In this document: positions 26,305-35,561 of the stretch, piece after piece
Layout of the letters: every line of letters begins with the position of its first letter
Numbering within the stretch: the stretch's first letter is position 1
Origin: an uncultured Bacteroidales bacterium
GTDB lineage: Bacteria; Bacteroidota; Bacteroidia; Bacteroidales; Muribaculaceae
Length of the DNA: 64,000 nucleotides
Assembly (NCBI GenBank): GCA_947176235.1
Contig: CAMWPM010000009.1
Location: forward strand, 1 to 64,000
Direction of reading: 5' to 3'
Position numbers and translations under genes: made by a program
The notes under the pieces: generated by a model
Database searches by the model: none
Told to the model about the DNA's origin: nothing
The model's input: the letters and a program-made list of their open reading frames with translations, nothing else

Positions 26305-26359
26305 AGTTATAAAGCCCTCTCCATCTCACTTCCCACAATAACCCTACAACTACTTATTT

Positions 26360-27016
26360 ATGAAAAATTTAAAGAAAATTTTCGTAGCGGCTCTCTTCAT
26401 CATCACTACTTCTATGGCAGGACTTCAGGCGCAGAATCTTCAGGATGTCCTCAGTGGTCTCGGCAAGGGCGGTCTCGGCACCGTTCTCAACAACGTCCTC
26501 GGTAAAAGTGATGTCACCGTTGCCGACCTTCAGGGTACTTGGACTTATGTTGAACCGGCAGTTGCTTTCAAATCTGACAATCTGCTAAAAAAGGCAGGAG
26601 GCGCAGCGGCAGCTACTACCATTGTCAACAAGATTAAGCCCTACTACGAGCGCGTTGGTCTCAATAAGATGGAACTTACCATTAACGCTGACAGCACTTT
26701 TGTAATGAAAAGCGGTATGGCAACTCTTAAAGGCGACATTTCCAAGGCTGCTGATGGCAATTTCATTTTCAATTTCAAGGCTCTCGGCAAGGTGAAAGTT
26801 GGTAAAATGACGGCTATCATCTCCAAGACTGCAACAGGTAATATCTCTCTCACTTTTGATGCTTCGAAGCTCATCACTCTTGTCGATCGCATCGCATCAA
26901 TTAGCGGCGTTTCTTCTCTCAAGACTGTTTCAAAGATGCTCAACTCCTACGACGGACTCAACCTTGGCTTCATCCTCAAGAAGACCTCTGCCGCCAACTC
27001 TCGGACGATTCGTTAA
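26360..27016 (+). CDS. Exported DUF4923-family protein
   Basis: A 218-residue protein with a clear signal peptide (KNLKKIFVAALFIITTSMAGLQAQ). The mature part (VLSGLGKGGLGTVLNNVLG, VADLQGTWTYVEPAVAFKSDN, repeated beta-prone segments) matches my memory of the Bacteroidales DUF4923 family, which has no known function. It is 55 bases after the radical SAM gene and followed by a strong terminator; I did not find a clear promoter in the gap. Confidence 0.78.
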   Translation: MKNLKKIFVAALFIITTSMAGLQAQNLQDVLSGLGKGGLGTVLNNVLGKSDVTVADLQGTWTYVEPAVAFKSDNLLKKAGGAAAATTIVNKIKPYYERVGLNKMELTINADSTFVMKSGMATLKGDISKAADGNFIFNFKALGKVKVGKMTAIISKTATGNISLTFDASKLITLVDRIASISGVSSLKTVSKMLNSYDGLNLGFILKKTSAANSRTIR

Positions 27017-27057
27017 TTCCCCATTTTCAATATTAGTGCGCTATTGCGCCTTTCACC

Positions 27058-27094
27058 GGTGCTGTGTCAAATCCCGCGACACGGCACCTTTCAT
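27058..27094 (+). terminator. Terminator after the DUF4923 gene
   Basis: An 11-bp stem (GGTGCTGTGTC with GACACGGCACC, one G-T pair) is followed by TTTCATT. It lies between convergent genes. The loop side GCTGTGTCAAA recurs in the terminator at 37631. Confidence 0.75.
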
Positions 27095-27114
27095 TGTAAA
27101 GAGTCAGCGTTTTT

Positions 27115-27696
27115 TTACTTCTGTAATTGGCTGAATACCTCTTCAATAGAAATATTCGTTGGCGACCAGGCTGCTCTCACAGTTGATGTTGACGTATTTA
27201 TCAGGTATAAACGGGGGATTCCGATATTCGCAAAAAGATTATATATCTTTCGGTCAGACTGAGGAGAGACTGGCAATGTCAGATTATGAGTTTCCCAGAA
27301 TGATCTTACCTCTTCAGCTCCTTCCTCTCGCGCTATACAGATTATGCGCGTCTGCTTGGCAAGTTTCTCATCTTTAAGAATCCGGTCATACAAAGTTTGA
27401 ATTTCTGGCAATTTTTGCTGACAGTCCTGACATTCTGTATTAAAAAACAATATTAGTAAATTCGAGATACCCGAATTAGTAAGATTATCCGTGCTAAACA
27501 CCTCTCCGTCCATTAGTGTGACGCTGAATTCTGGCATACGGCTGCCCGCATCAAGCGATAACTCACCCTCTTCTTTGTCTTCAACACATCCCGTCAGCAA
27601 TCCCGAAAAAACAAGTATTGCTGTTAAGACACCGACTCCTGTAAATAATCGGAATAGCAGACTCCGAATATGAATGATAATACTGCAATAAGACAT
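27115..27696 (-). CDS. Thioredoxin-like lipoprotein (TlpA/redoxin type)
   Basis: A 193-residue protein. A lipoprotein signal ends in LLTGC (Cys37). The mature part is a thioredoxin fold: GSRMPEFSVTLMDGEVFSTDNL, then LILFFNTECQDCQQKLPEIQ with the active site C89-QD-C92, and IPRLYLIN (cis-Pro loop). Such proteins act as extracytoplasmic thiol reductases or in peroxide handling; the substrate is unknown. The signal peptide is long (36 residues), but there is no other ATG. It has a perfect promoter at 27723-27754, with an extra conserved 18-bp element further upstream. Confidence 0.82.
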   Translation of the reverse strand: MSYCSIIIHIRSLLFRLFTGVGVLTAILVFSGLLTGCVEDKEEGELSLDAGSRMPEFSVTLMDGEVFSTDNLTNSGISNLLILFFNTECQDCQQKLPEIQTLYDRILKDEKLAKQTRIICIAREEGAEEVRSFWETHNLTLPVSPQSDRKIYNLFANIGIPRLYLINTSTSTVRAAWSPTNISIEEVFSQLQK

Positions 27697-27722
27697 AACT
27701 TCTTAAATTCTTATATTACTAA

Positions 27723-27754
27723 CAAAGATATACAATTAATAAAGATTCTACAAA
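27723..27754 (-). promoter_or_regulatory. Promoter of the thioredoxin-like lipoprotein gene
   Basis: On the minus strand TTTG (27754-27751), 20 bases, TATCTTTG (27730-27723). The same TTTG is also the end of TAAATTTG (27758-27751), possibly a second upstream promoter. Confidence 0.8.
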
Positions 27755-27777
27755 TTTACTGCCGTTACCGCTCATCC

Positions 27778-27795
27778 CACCTGTCAAAAAAACAC
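27778..27795 (-). promoter_or_regulatory. Shared 18-bp element (copy B)
   Basis: Plus-strand CACCTGTCAAAAAAACAC, 17 of 18 bases equal to the copy at 63968. It lies 19 bases from the CAAATTTA (TAAATTTG) box at 27751-27758, the same distance as at glnA. Confidence 0.6.
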
Positions 27796-27865
27796 AATCT
27801 TCATTTCTATACTCGCGTTTTTTTGTACAATTTCTACAAAAGCATCAAAAAAAATTAGCCTTTCC

Positions 27866-27896
27866 TTGCATATCTTAAATTTATCCACTACTTTTG
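27866..27896 (+). promoter_or_regulatory. Promoter of the trp operon
   Basis: TTG (27866-27868), 20 bases, TACTTTTG (27889-27896). Transcription would start near 27903, about 25 bases ahead of the leader peptide. Confidence 0.85.
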
Positions 27897-27927
27897 TGCC
27901 GTAATCATTACAAAATTTAAATTTACA

Positions 27928-27978
27928 ATGACATTTCGCAATCTCAACAGCTTTTATTGGTGGCGTCGGATGATTTGA
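27928..27978 (+). CDS. trpL: trp operon leader peptide
   Basis: A 16-residue reading frame, MTFRNLNSFYWWRRMI, between the trp promoter and trpB. It carries tandem Trp codons (TGG TGG at 27958-27963) directly after Phe and Tyr codons. The stop codon at 27976 falls in the loop of the first hairpin of the leader. This is the arrangement of a ribosome-mediated attenuator: stalling at the Trp codons covers the first hairpin arm and frees the next segment to block the terminator. Confidence 0.88.
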   Translation: MTFRNLNSFYWWRRMI

Positions 27979-28090
27979 TCCGATGGCATTCCTTATGAAG
28001 TTTGAGACGAGCACCCCTTTCCTCTTCCCCTCTCAAGATTCCATATTCCCGAAATAATCTGAAGCCATCGTTATTCGATGGCTTTTTTTA
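27964..28090 (+). promoter_or_regulatory. trp attenuator: competing hairpins and terminator
   Basis: Segments: 1, CGGAT within 27967-27971, pairs with ATCCG of segment 2 (27978-27982). Segment 2 contains CGATGGC (27981-27987), which can pair with GCCATCG (28064-28070, segment 3). Segment 3 alternatively pairs with CGATGGC (28076-28082, segment 4), giving a 9-bp terminator stem (28062-28070 with 28076-28084) followed by seven T. Segments 2 and 4 are identical, so antiterminator and terminator exclude each other. The terminator ends 13 bases before trpB. Confidence 0.9.
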
Positions 28091-28102
28091 ATTTTTACTC
28101 TG

Positions 28103-29296
28103 ATGCAACATCCTGCTGAAATTCTCCCGGTCGACGAAAAAGGCTTTTATGGTAAATTTGGTGGAGCCTACATCCCTGAAATTCTCTACGCCAACGTCGA
28201 CAACCTCCGTAAGGCATTCAACGAATGTGTGGATGATCCTTCATTTATCGCCGAGTACGAGGCGTTGCTTCGCGACTATGTTGGTCGTCCCTCTCCTCTT
28301 TATCTCGCCCGACGTTTGAGCGAACTCTACGGCACTAACGTCTACCTCAAACGTGAAGATCTGAATCACACTGGTGCCCACAAGATTAACAATGCCATCG
28401 CATCTGTTCTTCTCGCACGACGCATGGGAAAGACCCGTATCATTGCCGAAACCGGTGCCGGACAGCATGGTGTTGCCACTGCAACGGTCTGTGCTCTTTT
28501 AGGTCTCGAATGTGTTGTCTATATGGGCGCCACCGACGTTGCCCGCCAGCAGCCCAACGTACAACGTATGAAGATGCTGGGAGCGAAAGTTGTCCCCGTT
28601 GAATCCGGTAATAAGACTCTTAAAGACGCTACCAACGAAGCTATCCGCGATTGGTGTTGCAATCCACGCGACACGTTCTATGTCATTGGTAGTACCGTAG
28701 GTCCTCATCCCTACCCCATGATGGTGGCTTATTTTCAGTCGGTCATTAGTCGGGAGATCAAGAGTCAGCTTTCCGATGCGATTGGTCGTGACTATCCCGA
28801 TTATGTCATCGCCTGCATCGGTGGTGGTAGTAATGCTGCCGGAGCTTTCTACCATTTTATCAACGATTCCCGCGTCCGGCTTGTCGCGGCTGAGGCTGGA
28901 GGCCACGGCGTCGATTCTGGAGAGACTGCCGCGTCCATTATGAGGGGACACGAAGGTATAATCCATGGCTCACGTACCATGGTTATGCAGACGCCTGACG
29001 GTCAGATTGTGGAGCCATACTCGATATCCGCAGGTCTCGACTATCCGGGTGTCGGTCCGCTACATGCCCATCTTGCCGACACTGGCAGAGCTAAAGTCAT
29101 TGCTGTCGATGATGACGAGGCTTTGCAGGCTGCCTATCGGCTCACCCGGCTCGAAGGCATCATTCCGGCTCTTGAGTCCTCCCACGCTCTCGCCGTCCTC
29201 GACAAAATGTCATTCCGCCCCGACGACGTTGTTGTAATCAATTTGTCCGGACGCGGTGACAAGGACATGGCGACCTATATTAGCCACATGCAATAA
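28103..29296 (+). CDS. trpB: Tryptophan synthase beta chain
   Basis: A 397-residue PLP enzyme joining indole and serine to tryptophan. Signatures: [12 protein letters not shown] at the start, [18 protein letters not shown] with the PLP lysine, [27 protein letters not shown] (phosphate loop), EAGGHG and [11 protein letters not shown]. It is the canonical TrpB1 type that pairs with TrpA, encoded at the far end of the same operon. First gene after the attenuator, as in other Bacteroidetes trpBEGDCFA operons. Confidence 0.97.
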   Translation: MQHPAEILPVDEKGFYGKFGGAYIPEILYANVDNLRKAFNECVDDPSFIAEYEALLRDYVGRPSPLYLARRLSELYGTNVYLKREDLNHTGAHKINNAIASVLLARRMGKTRIIAETGAGQHGVATATVCALLGLECVVYMGATDVARQQPNVQRMKMLGAKVVPVESGNKTLKDATNEAIRDWCCNPRDTFYVIGSTVGPHPYPMMVAYFQSVISREIKSQLSDAIGRDYPDYVIACIGGGSNAAGAFYHFINDSRVRLVAAEAGGHGVDSGETAASIMRGHEGIIHGSRTMVMQTPDGQIVEPYSISAGLDYPGVGPLHAHLADTGRAKVIAVDDDEALQAAYRLTRLEGIIPALESSHALAVLDKMSFRPDDVVVINLSGRGDKDMATYISHMQ

Positions 29297-29314
29297 TCTT
29301 TTTCTATCGTCATA

Positions 29315-30706
29315 ATGCGCACAGTTACCACTACACTTCCCGCCGATCTCGAGACCCCCGTCGGAATATATCTGAAAGTCCGTGATCTTTTCCCCTGCTC
29401 AGCCCTCCTGGAAAGCTCGGACTATCACACGTCTCAGAATTCCATATCGCTCATCGGCGTCTCCCCCATCTCCACTTTCCGTCTCCAAGATGGAGTGATC
29501 CACATTCAGATGCCCGACGGCTCTCTGTCCTCATCGCCCGTCTCCCCCGGAGTCAGCGTCATCGACGAGCTATACCGTTATGTCAGTCTGTTTGCTGGGC
29601 TATCCACTCCTGGCAAACTCACCAATGGACTACTCGGTTATACGGCTTACGATGCAGTTCAATATTTCGAACCGACTGTCCCCGTATCAAAGCACGATCC
29701 TGCTTTCTCCACCATCCCCGATATGTTCTACATTCTCTATCGTTTCATCATTCAGGTCAACCACTACAAGAATGAAATGTCGATTATCGAGAATATTCCC
29801 GATGGCGACGAATCCCGCACACCCCGCCTCCTCGGCATCTTGAAGAACAATAACGTGGCGATCTACTCATTCAAGGCCCTCCCCGACATCTCATCAACCA
29901 TTACCGACGAACAGTACAAAGGGATTGTATCCGAAGGCATTAAGCACGCTAAGCGCGGTGATGTATTCCAGATTGTCCTCTCACGCCGCTTTTCGCAAAG
30001 CTTTAAGGGTGACGAATTTAACGTCTATCGCGCTCTCAGGTGCATCAATCCCTCACCCTACCTCTTCTACTTCGACTTCGCTTCCTTCAAGGTTTTCGGT
30101 TCCTCTCCCGAAACCCATCTGCGCATTGACGGTGACACTGCATATATTGACCCCATAGCCGGAACTTTCCGCCGAACCGGCGACGATAACCGGGATCATG
30201 AACTCGCCAAGGCTCTTTTGCTCGACGAGAAAGAGAATGCCGAACACATCATGCTCGTCGACCTTGCTCGCAACGATCTGAGTCGAAGCGGAGGTAAAGT
30301 GTCAATTGACTTCCTACGCTCCATCCAGTTCTATTCCCACGTCATTCACATGGTGTCACGCGTTAAAGCTGTCCTCCCCCCTTCAGCCAACCGTTTTCAG
30401 CTCTTTGCCGACACATTCCCTGCCGGTACTCTCAGCGGTGCGCCAAAAGTACGCGCAATGCAGATAATTGACAGTCTTGAGCCCCACAATCGTAAGATTT
30501 ATGGTGGCTGCATCGGATATATTGGCTTCAACGGCAATATGAATCAGGCAATTGTCATTCGCTCGTTTGTTAGCGTCGGCAATCGGCTTTACAGCCAGGC
30601 TGGAGCGGGTATCGTCGCACACTCCTCTCCTGAAAAGGAATTGCAGGAGACAAATAACAAACTCGGTGCTCTTTCAAGTGCCATTCCCTACGCTACAAGA
30701 TTTTAA
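29315..30706 (+). CDS. trpE: Anthranilate synthase component I
   Basis: A 463-residue chorismate-using enzyme that makes anthranilate with TrpG. C-terminal catalytic signatures: AKRGDVFQIVLSRRFS, FGSSPETHLRIDG, DPIAGTFRRTGDD, LVDLARNDLSRSG, and TFPAGTLSGAPKVRAMQIID. The N-terminal half contains LLESSDYHTSQNSISLIG, the usual site for tryptophan feedback (LLES motif), so allosteric inhibition is likely. It lies 18 bases after trpB and 3 bases before trpG. Confidence 0.96.
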   Translation: MRTVTTTLPADLETPVGIYLKVRDLFPCSALLESSDYHTSQNSISLIGVSPISTFRLQDGVIHIQMPDGSLSSSPVSPGVSVIDELYRYVSLFAGLSTPGKLTNGLLGYTAYDAVQYFEPTVPVSKHDPAFSTIPDMFYILYRFIIQVNHYKNEMSIIENIPDGDESRTPRLLGILKNNNVAIYSFKALPDISSTITDEQYKGIVSEGIKHAKRGDVFQIVLSRRFSQSFKGDEFNVYRALRCINPSPYLFYFDFASFKVFGSSPETHLRIDGDTAYIDPIAGTFRRTGDDNRDHELAKALLLDEKENAEHIMLVDLARNDLSRSGGKVSIDFLRSIQFYSHVIHMVSRVKAVLPPSANRFQLFADTFPAGTLSGAPKVRAMQIIDSLEPHNRKIYGGCIGYIGFNGNMNQAIVIRSFVSVGNRLYSQAGAGIVAHSSPEKELQETNNKLGALSSAIPYATRF

Positions 30707-30709
30707 TAT

Positions 30710-31273
30710 ATGAAACTCCTGATATTTGACAACTACGATTCTTTCACTTACAATATAGTCCATGCTGTTCGTGAGCTTGGATTTGAGCCTGATGTCTTCC
30801 GTAATGACGTCATATCTATCGACGAAATTGACCATTACGACAAAATAATAATCTCCCCCGGTCCCGGCATCCCCTCTGAAGCCGGCATCCTTCCCGACTT
30901 ACTCCGTCGTTATTCTCCCGACAAAAGTATTCTTGGAGTATGTCTTGGCGAACAGGCGATTGGCGAATGTTTCGGAGCAACCCTGGTAAATCTCCCCGAA
31001 GTCTACCATGGACTTCAGAAAGATGTTCAGATCACTGTCCCCGACTATATTTTCGAAGGTCTGCCGGCTCGCTTCCCGGTTGGACGTTACCATTCATGGG
31101 TTGTTTCTCCCGAAAATCTGCCTGAGAATCTCGAAATAACCGCTGTGGACGATGACGGCAATATTATGGCTCTGCGCCACAAGTCTTTCGACGTGCGTGG
31201 CATTCAGTTCCATCCTGAATCCATACTGACGCCAGATGGAATCAAAATCTTCCGTAATTGGTTAAATCACTGA
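30710..31273 (+). CDS. trpG: Anthranilate synthase component II, glutamine amidotransferase
   Basis: A 187-residue class I glutamine amidotransferase that supplies ammonia to TrpE. FDNYDSFTYNIVH and ISPGPGIPSEAG are at the start; the nucleophile Cys is in GVCLGEQAIGE, and His and Glu are in IQFHPESILTPDG. The residue after the conserved Gly of the nucleophile elbow is Glu where many homologues have His; the catalytic triad itself is complete. In principle it could also serve PabB, but its place in the trp operon supports TrpG. Confidence 0.95.
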   Translation: MKLLIFDNYDSFTYNIVHAVRELGFEPDVFRNDVISIDEIDHYDKIIISPGPGIPSEAGILPDLLRRYSPDKSILGVCLGEQAIGECFGATLVNLPEVYHGLQKDVQITVPDYIFEGLPARFPVGRYHSWVVSPENLPENLEITAVDDDGNIMALRHKSFDVRGIQFHPESILTPDGIKIFRNWLNH

Positions 31274-31294
31274 TCCTTTATCATTCCCGGAAAT

Positions 31295-32290
31295 ATGAAA
31301 AATATTCTTTATAAGATGTTTGAGTATCAGAATCTCTCGCGAGATGAAGCCCGCGATGTGATGCTCAACATTGCCGATGGACGTTACAATGATTCTCAGC
31401 TTTCGGCATTCATGACAGTATTCCTTATGCGAAGTATCACCACCGACGAACTCACCGGCTTCCGCGATGCTATTCTCGAACGACGCCTCCCCCTCGACTT
31501 CGGTGATATGAAGGCAATCGACATTGTAGGTACAGGAGGTGACGGCAAAAACACATTCAACATCTCCACAGCTTCCTGTTTTGTCGTGGCGGGAACCGGA
31601 AGAAAAGTTGTGAAACATGGCAACTACGGAGCAAGCTCGATTTCAGGTGCATCCAACGTCCTTGAGCAACATGGTGTCAAATTCTCTCGCGACACCGACC
31701 TCCTCGCCAAATCTCTGGAAGAATCTGGTGTGGCTTATCTCCACGCTCCATTCTTTAGTCCGGCATTGAAAAGCGTCGCTCCGGTGAGAAAATCACTCGC
31801 CGTCCGCACTTTCTTCAACATGCTCGGACCTCTCGTCAATCCTGTCATGCCGCGTTACCAGCTCCTCGGTGTCTATAATCTCAAGCTACTCCGCCTCTAC
31901 AACTATATCGCACAGAACGAGGGTATCAACTGTACTATCGTTCATTCACTCGATGGCTATGACGAGATTTCCCTCACATCCCCATTCGTTGTAGCTTCTG
32001 CTGACGGAGAGCAATTGTTCACTCCGGAGCAACTATCATGGAAACGCGCCTCTCAGGATCAACTTTCAGGAGGTGAGACTGTTGAAGAAGCTTCAACAAT
32101 TTTCGATAATATACTTTCCGACAGTGCAACGCGTGCCCAGAAGGATTGCGTGGTTGCAAATTCCGCATTTGCTATCCTCACTCTTGACCCCTCGCTTTCA
32201 CTTCCCGAAGCCCGCCGTCAGGCTGAAGATTCCATCTCTTCTGGTCATGCCCTCGCTGCATTCAAAAGATTCTGTGAAATAAATAGTTGA
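31295..32290 (+). CDS. trpD: Anthranilate phosphoribosyltransferase
   Basis: A 331-residue enzyme that attaches phosphoribosyl to anthranilate. Signatures: DIVGTGGDGKNTFNISTAS (PRPP-binding), VKHGNYGASSISGASNVLEQHGV, and FFNMLGPLVNPVMP. Its length is usual. The stop codon lies 2 bases ahead of the trpC ATG, so translation is likely coupled. Confidence 0.96.
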   Translation: MKNILYKMFEYQNLSRDEARDVMLNIADGRYNDSQLSAFMTVFLMRSITTDELTGFRDAILERRLPLDFGDMKAIDIVGTGGDGKNTFNISTASCFVVAGTGRKVVKHGNYGASSISGASNVLEQHGVKFSRDTDLLAKSLEESGVAYLHAPFFSPALKSVAPVRKSLAVRTFFNMLGPLVNPVMPRYQLLGVYNLKLLRLYNYIAQNEGINCTIVHSLDGYDEISLTSPFVVASADGEQLFTPEQLSWKRASQDQLSGGETVEEASTIFDNILSDSATRAQKDCVVANSAFAILTLDPSLSLPEARRQAEDSISSGHALAAFKRFCEINS

Positions 32291-32292
32291 CT

Positions 32293-33096
32293 ATGGCGAA
32301 AGATATTTTGCAGACAATTGCCGATTACAAGCGCTGTCAGGTTGAGGCAGAAAGCAGGTTGATAGATGAAGCCAATTTGGCTAAGATGGCGGCTGATATT
32401 GATTCTCCTATACCCTCGATGTCGGAAGCAATCGTCAGTCATCCTGTTGCTGGAATAATTGCAGAGTTTAAGCGCCGTTCACCCTCTAAAGGAGAGATCT
32501 CACCGATGGCTGACCCCTCGGTAATAGTTCCCGCCTACAGCAAGGGAGGAGCCGCAGCTTCATCCGTCCTCACTGACACTCCTTTCTTTGGCGGCTCAAT
32601 TTCCGATCTTGCGCTTGCACGCATGGCGGCTCCATCACTCCCCTTGCTCCGTAAAGATTTCATTATCAGCACCTATCAGATCTATCAGGCGCGTATTTTT
32701 GGAGCAAGCACCATTTTGCTTATCGCAGCCATTCTCTCCCGTAGGGAAATTGAAAGCTATATTGATCTGGCCCACGATCTTGGAATGCAGACTCTTTTGG
32801 AGCTGCATGATGAATCCGAACTCTCCCGCCTCTCCCCCCGCACCGACATGATCGGAGTCAATAATCGGAATCTCGCATCATTTCACACCGACATCAGTCA
32901 GTCAGCCAGAATGATTTCCACCCTCCCCCCCTCCTCTGTCAAGATTGCGGAAAGTGGGGTGACAGATCCCGCACAGGTTGTCCGTCTCCGCACTCTCGGC
33001 TTTAACGGTTTTTTAATTGGCGAACACTTCATGCGTCAGCCTGATCCTGAACTCGCCCTAAAAGATTTTCTCAATGCAGTCAGCAGTCAACTCTAA
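32293..33096 (+). CDS. trpC: Indole-3-glycerol phosphate synthase
   Basis: A 267-residue TIM-barrel enzyme. Signatures: IIAEFKRRSPSKGEIS, SVLTDTPFFGGS, LPLLRKDFIISTYQIYQARIFGA, IGVNNRNLASFHTD, and VKIAESGV. The start is the ATG at 32293; an in-frame TTG two codons earlier overlaps the trpD stop and is unlikely. It is separate from trpF, unlike the E. coli fusion. Confidence 0.95.
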   Translation: MAKDILQTIADYKRCQVEAESRLIDEANLAKMAADIDSPIPSMSEAIVSHPVAGIIAEFKRRSPSKGEISPMADPSVIVPAYSKGGAAASSVLTDTPFFGGSISDLALARMAAPSLPLLRKDFIISTYQIYQARIFGASTILLIAAILSRREIESYIDLAHDLGMQTLLELHDESELSRLSPRTDMIGVNNRNLASFHTDISQSARMISTLPPSSVKIAESGVTDPAQVVRLRTLGFNGFLIGEHFMRQPDPELALKDFLNAVSSQL

Positions 33097-33118
33097 GCGT
33101 AATCCGCTTCACGCCGAC

Positions 33119-33778
33119 ATGATGATTAAGATTTGTGGCATGAAACAGCCCGACAACATCACATCAGTCGGTTATCTCACCCCCATGATGATGGGATTCA
33201 TTTTCCACTCTCCCTCCCCACGCGATGCCTCCGGTCTTAGCCCTGAAGTCATAAGCTCCCTGCCTGATTATGTCAATCCGGTTGCCGTTACAGTTAACGC
33301 TTCTGTCGAGCGCATCATGGATCTCGTTCGCACCTACGGTTTCCGCATAGTTCAGCTTCATGGTCAGGAACCTCCTGAACTGTGCCGCGAATTACGTCAG
33401 GCAGGTCTGAGGGTGATAAAGGCAATTCATATCTCGGACTCACTACCCATCGATATTATCAGAACTTATGAAAACTGTGTTGACATGTTTCTTTTCGACA
33501 CGGCATCGGAAGCGGGAGGAGGAAGCGGGAGGAAATTCGACTGGACTCTCCTCGAATCTTACGATCTTTCCACCCCTTACCTCCTGTCGGGAGGTATTGG
33601 TCCCGATGACATCCCTGCTATAATTTCTGCTATGCGGCCGGGAATGGCGGGCATCGACATAAACAGCGGTTTTGAGTCCGCTCCCGGGTATAAAAATCTC
33701 CTTCTTCTTTCAAGTTTTATTCTTCACCTTCGTAGTCTCAATGAATATGAACCGCATCGAATCACTCTTTTCGCGTAA
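33119..33778 (+). CDS. trpF: Phosphoribosylanthranilate isomerase
   Basis: From ATG at 33119 the protein has 219 residues and opens with the usual MIKICGMKQPDNI. An ATG at 33074, inside the end of trpC, would add 15 residues unlike the family. Further signatures: MGFIFHSPSPRDA, IVQLHGQE, FLFDTASEAGGGSGRKFDW, LSGGIGPDDI and GIDINSGFESAPG. The last ~10 residues (YEPHRITLFA) exceed the family end and are encoded in the overlap with trpA, whose start lies 38 bases before the trpF stop. Confidence 0.93.
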   Translation: MMIKICGMKQPDNITSVGYLTPMMMGFIFHSPSPRDASGLSPEVISSLPDYVNPVAVTVNASVERIMDLVRTYGFRIVQLHGQEPPELCRELRQAGLRVIKAIHISDSLPIDIIRTYENCVDMFLFDTASEAGGGSGRKFDWTLLESYDLSTPYLLSGGIGPDDIPAIISAMRPGMAGIDINSGFESAPGYKNLLLLSSFILHLRSLNEYEPHRITLFA

Positions 33779-34529
33779 AAATTCCGATATCCTATCAGTC
33801 TTTCTCACTGCCGGCCACCCTCACCTCTCCGACACAGCCAAGATTATTGCCGAACTTGCCAGGCAAGGTGTTGACATGGTTGAAGTAGGCATCCCCTTCT
33901 CCGATCCGATGGCTGATGGCCCTACTATTCAGGCAAGTTCTTCCATCGCGATTCACAACGGCATGACCCTGCGGTTGCTTCTTGATCAGGTTGAGGAAGC
34001 TCGCAAATCCATTCCTGACGATTTCCCCATTGTCATTATGGGATATCTGAATCCGATTATGCAGTATGGCTTTGAAGAATTCTTCTCCAGATGCAAGGAA
34101 ATCGGTATTGACGGTTTGATAATTCCCGACCTTCCGTTTGACGACTACCTGTCACAGATTCAGCCCCTCTCTCGCCAATACCGGATCCCGGTCATAATGC
34201 TCATCACTCCCGAGACGTCCGACGAGCGTATTCGCCTGATCGACGAACATTGCGATGGCTTTATCTACATGGTTTCGGCTGCTTCTACTACAGGTACCCG
34301 TGAAAAGTTCGATGAAACTCAGCTCTCATATTTCAGGCGTATCAATGCTATGAATCTTAAACATCGTAGGTTGATCGGATTTGGAATTTCCAATCCCCTC
34401 ACCCGCACTCAGGCAACCGAGAATTCCTCTGGAGTAATCATAGGCTCTTTGTTCATCAAATGCCTTGATGCGTCCCCCGACGATATTCCGGCAGCTGTCA
34501 ACACTCTTTTGAAAAAGATCGGTAAATAA
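33741..34529 (+). CDS. trpA: Tryptophan synthase alpha chain
   Basis: A 262-residue TIM barrel that cleaves indole-3-glycerol phosphate and passes indole to TrpB. Signatures: LSVFLTAGHPHLSDT, VEVGIPFSDPMADGPTIQ (catalytic Glu and Asp), MGYLNPIMQYG, GLIIPDLPFDDY, IYMVSAASTTGTR and GFGISNP. ATG at 33741 or the second ATG at 33747 could start it; both lie inside the end of trpF. Last gene of the operon, followed by a terminator. Confidence 0.95.
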   Translation: MNMNRIESLFSRKNSDILSVFLTAGHPHLSDTAKIIAELARQGVDMVEVGIPFSDPMADGPTIQASSSIAIHNGMTLRLLLDQVEEARKSIPDDFPIVIMGYLNPIMQYGFEEFFSRCKEIGIDGLIIPDLPFDDYLSQIQPLSRQYRIPVIMLITPETSDERIRLIDEHCDGFIYMVSAASTTGTREKFDETQLSYFRRINAMNLKHRRLIGFGISNPLTRTQATENSSGVIIGSLFIKCLDASPDDIPAAVNTLLKKIGK

Positions 34530-34570
34530 GTATTTTACTCCGATTTTTATTTCTTTTTAAAATTTTGATA

Positions 34571-34609
34571 AGGCTCTGTTCAAATATATTTGGTCAGAGC
34601 CCTTTTTTT
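34571..34609 (+). terminator. Terminator of the trp operon
   Basis: A 7-bp stem (GGCTCTG with CAGAGCC) and a 16-base AT-rich loop are followed by C and seven T, 42 bases after trpA. Confidence 0.8.
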
Positions 34610-34623
34610 ACATGGAAAAGTTG

Positions 34624-34631
34624 TATCTTTG
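34624..34631 (+). promoter_or_regulatory. -7 box of the rfb genes
   Basis: TATCTTTG, 27 bases ahead of the rfbA ATG. The -33 region overlaps the T-run of the trp terminator and has no clear TTG. Confidence 0.6.
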
Positions 34632-34658
34632 TCACAAACACATAAAAAAACCTCTTAA

Positions 34659-35561
34659 ATGAAAGGAATCGTATTAGCAGGGGGCTCAGGTACCCGCCTC
34701 TACCCTATCACCAAAGGTGTGTCGAAGCAGATGTTGCCTATCTACGACAAACCGATGATCTTCTATCCCATCTCCACCTTGATGCTCGCCGGAATACGCG
34801 ACATTCTCATCATTTCCACCCCCAACGATCTACCCGGTTTTCGCCGTCTGCTTGGCGATGGATCTGATTATGGAGTTAGATTCTCCTATGCCGAACAGCC
34901 TTCTCCCGATGGTCTCGCACAGGCTTTTATCATTGGCAAGGATTTTATCGGAAATGATTCTGCCTGTCTTGTTCTCGGCGACAATATTTTCCATGGCGCC
35001 GGTTTTTCCGAAGTCCTCAGAAATGCCGTTGACACTGCGGAAAATGAAGGGAAAGCGACCGTTTTCGGTTATTGGGTTGATGATCCCGAACGTTATGGCG
35101 TTGCTGAATTTGACTCTGACGGCAATTGTCTGTCTATCGAAGAGAAGCCCGAACATCCAAAATCCAATTACGCCGTGGTCGGACTCTACTTCTATCCCAA
35201 CAAGGTCGTTGATGTAGCTGCAACGATTAAGCCTTCTGCACGCGGTGAACTTGAGATCACCACCGTTAACCAGGAATTTCTTAAGGATGGCGAACTCAAG
35301 GTAAAGACTCTCCCCCGCGGCTTCGCATGGCTTGACACCGGTACGCACGATTCTCTCGCCGAAGCCTCGATTTACGTTGAGGTCCTTGAGAAACGCCAGG
35401 GCTTGAAGATTGCTTGCCTTGAAGGAATTGCCTACCGCCAGGGCTGGATATCACGCGATAAGATGATTGAACTTGCTCAGCCCATGCTCAAAAACCAATA
35501 TGGTCGTTACCTTCTTAAGGTTGTCGACGAACTTGACCGTACCACTCAGCCCAATCTCTGA
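34659..35561 (+). CDS. rfbA: Glucose-1-phosphate thymidylyltransferase
   Basis: A 300-residue nucleotidyltransferase making dTDP-glucose. Signatures: [79 protein letters not shown] and [14 protein letters not shown]. Its length is normal. Its stop overlaps the ATG of rfbD by one base. First step of the dTDP-rhamnose route for surface polysaccharides. Confidence 0.95.
   Translation: MKGIVLAGGSGTRLYPITKGVSKQMLPIYDKPMIFYPISTLMLAGIRDILIISTPNDLPGFRRLLGDGSDYGVRFSYAEQPSPDGLAQAFIIGKDFIGNDSACLVLGDNIFHGAGFSEVLRNAVDTAENEGKATVFGYWVDDPERYGVAEFDSDGNCLSIEEKPEHPKSNYAVVGLYFYPNKVVDVAATIKPSARGELEITTVNQEFLKDGELKVKTLPRGFAWLDTGTHDSLAEASIYVEVLEKRQGLKIACLEGIAYRQGWISRDKMIELAQPMLKNQYGRYLLKVVDELDRTTQPNL

Noticed and set aside
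27784..28014. 76-codon minus-strand frame across the trp promoter and leader
   Set aside because: It overlaps the trp promoter and attenuator, which are better supported; the protein is not recognisable.
30929..30970. TrpG nucleophile motif GVCLGEQ with Glu for the usual His, as a sign of inactivity
   Set aside because: The catalytic Cys, His and Glu are all present and this position varies among homologues.
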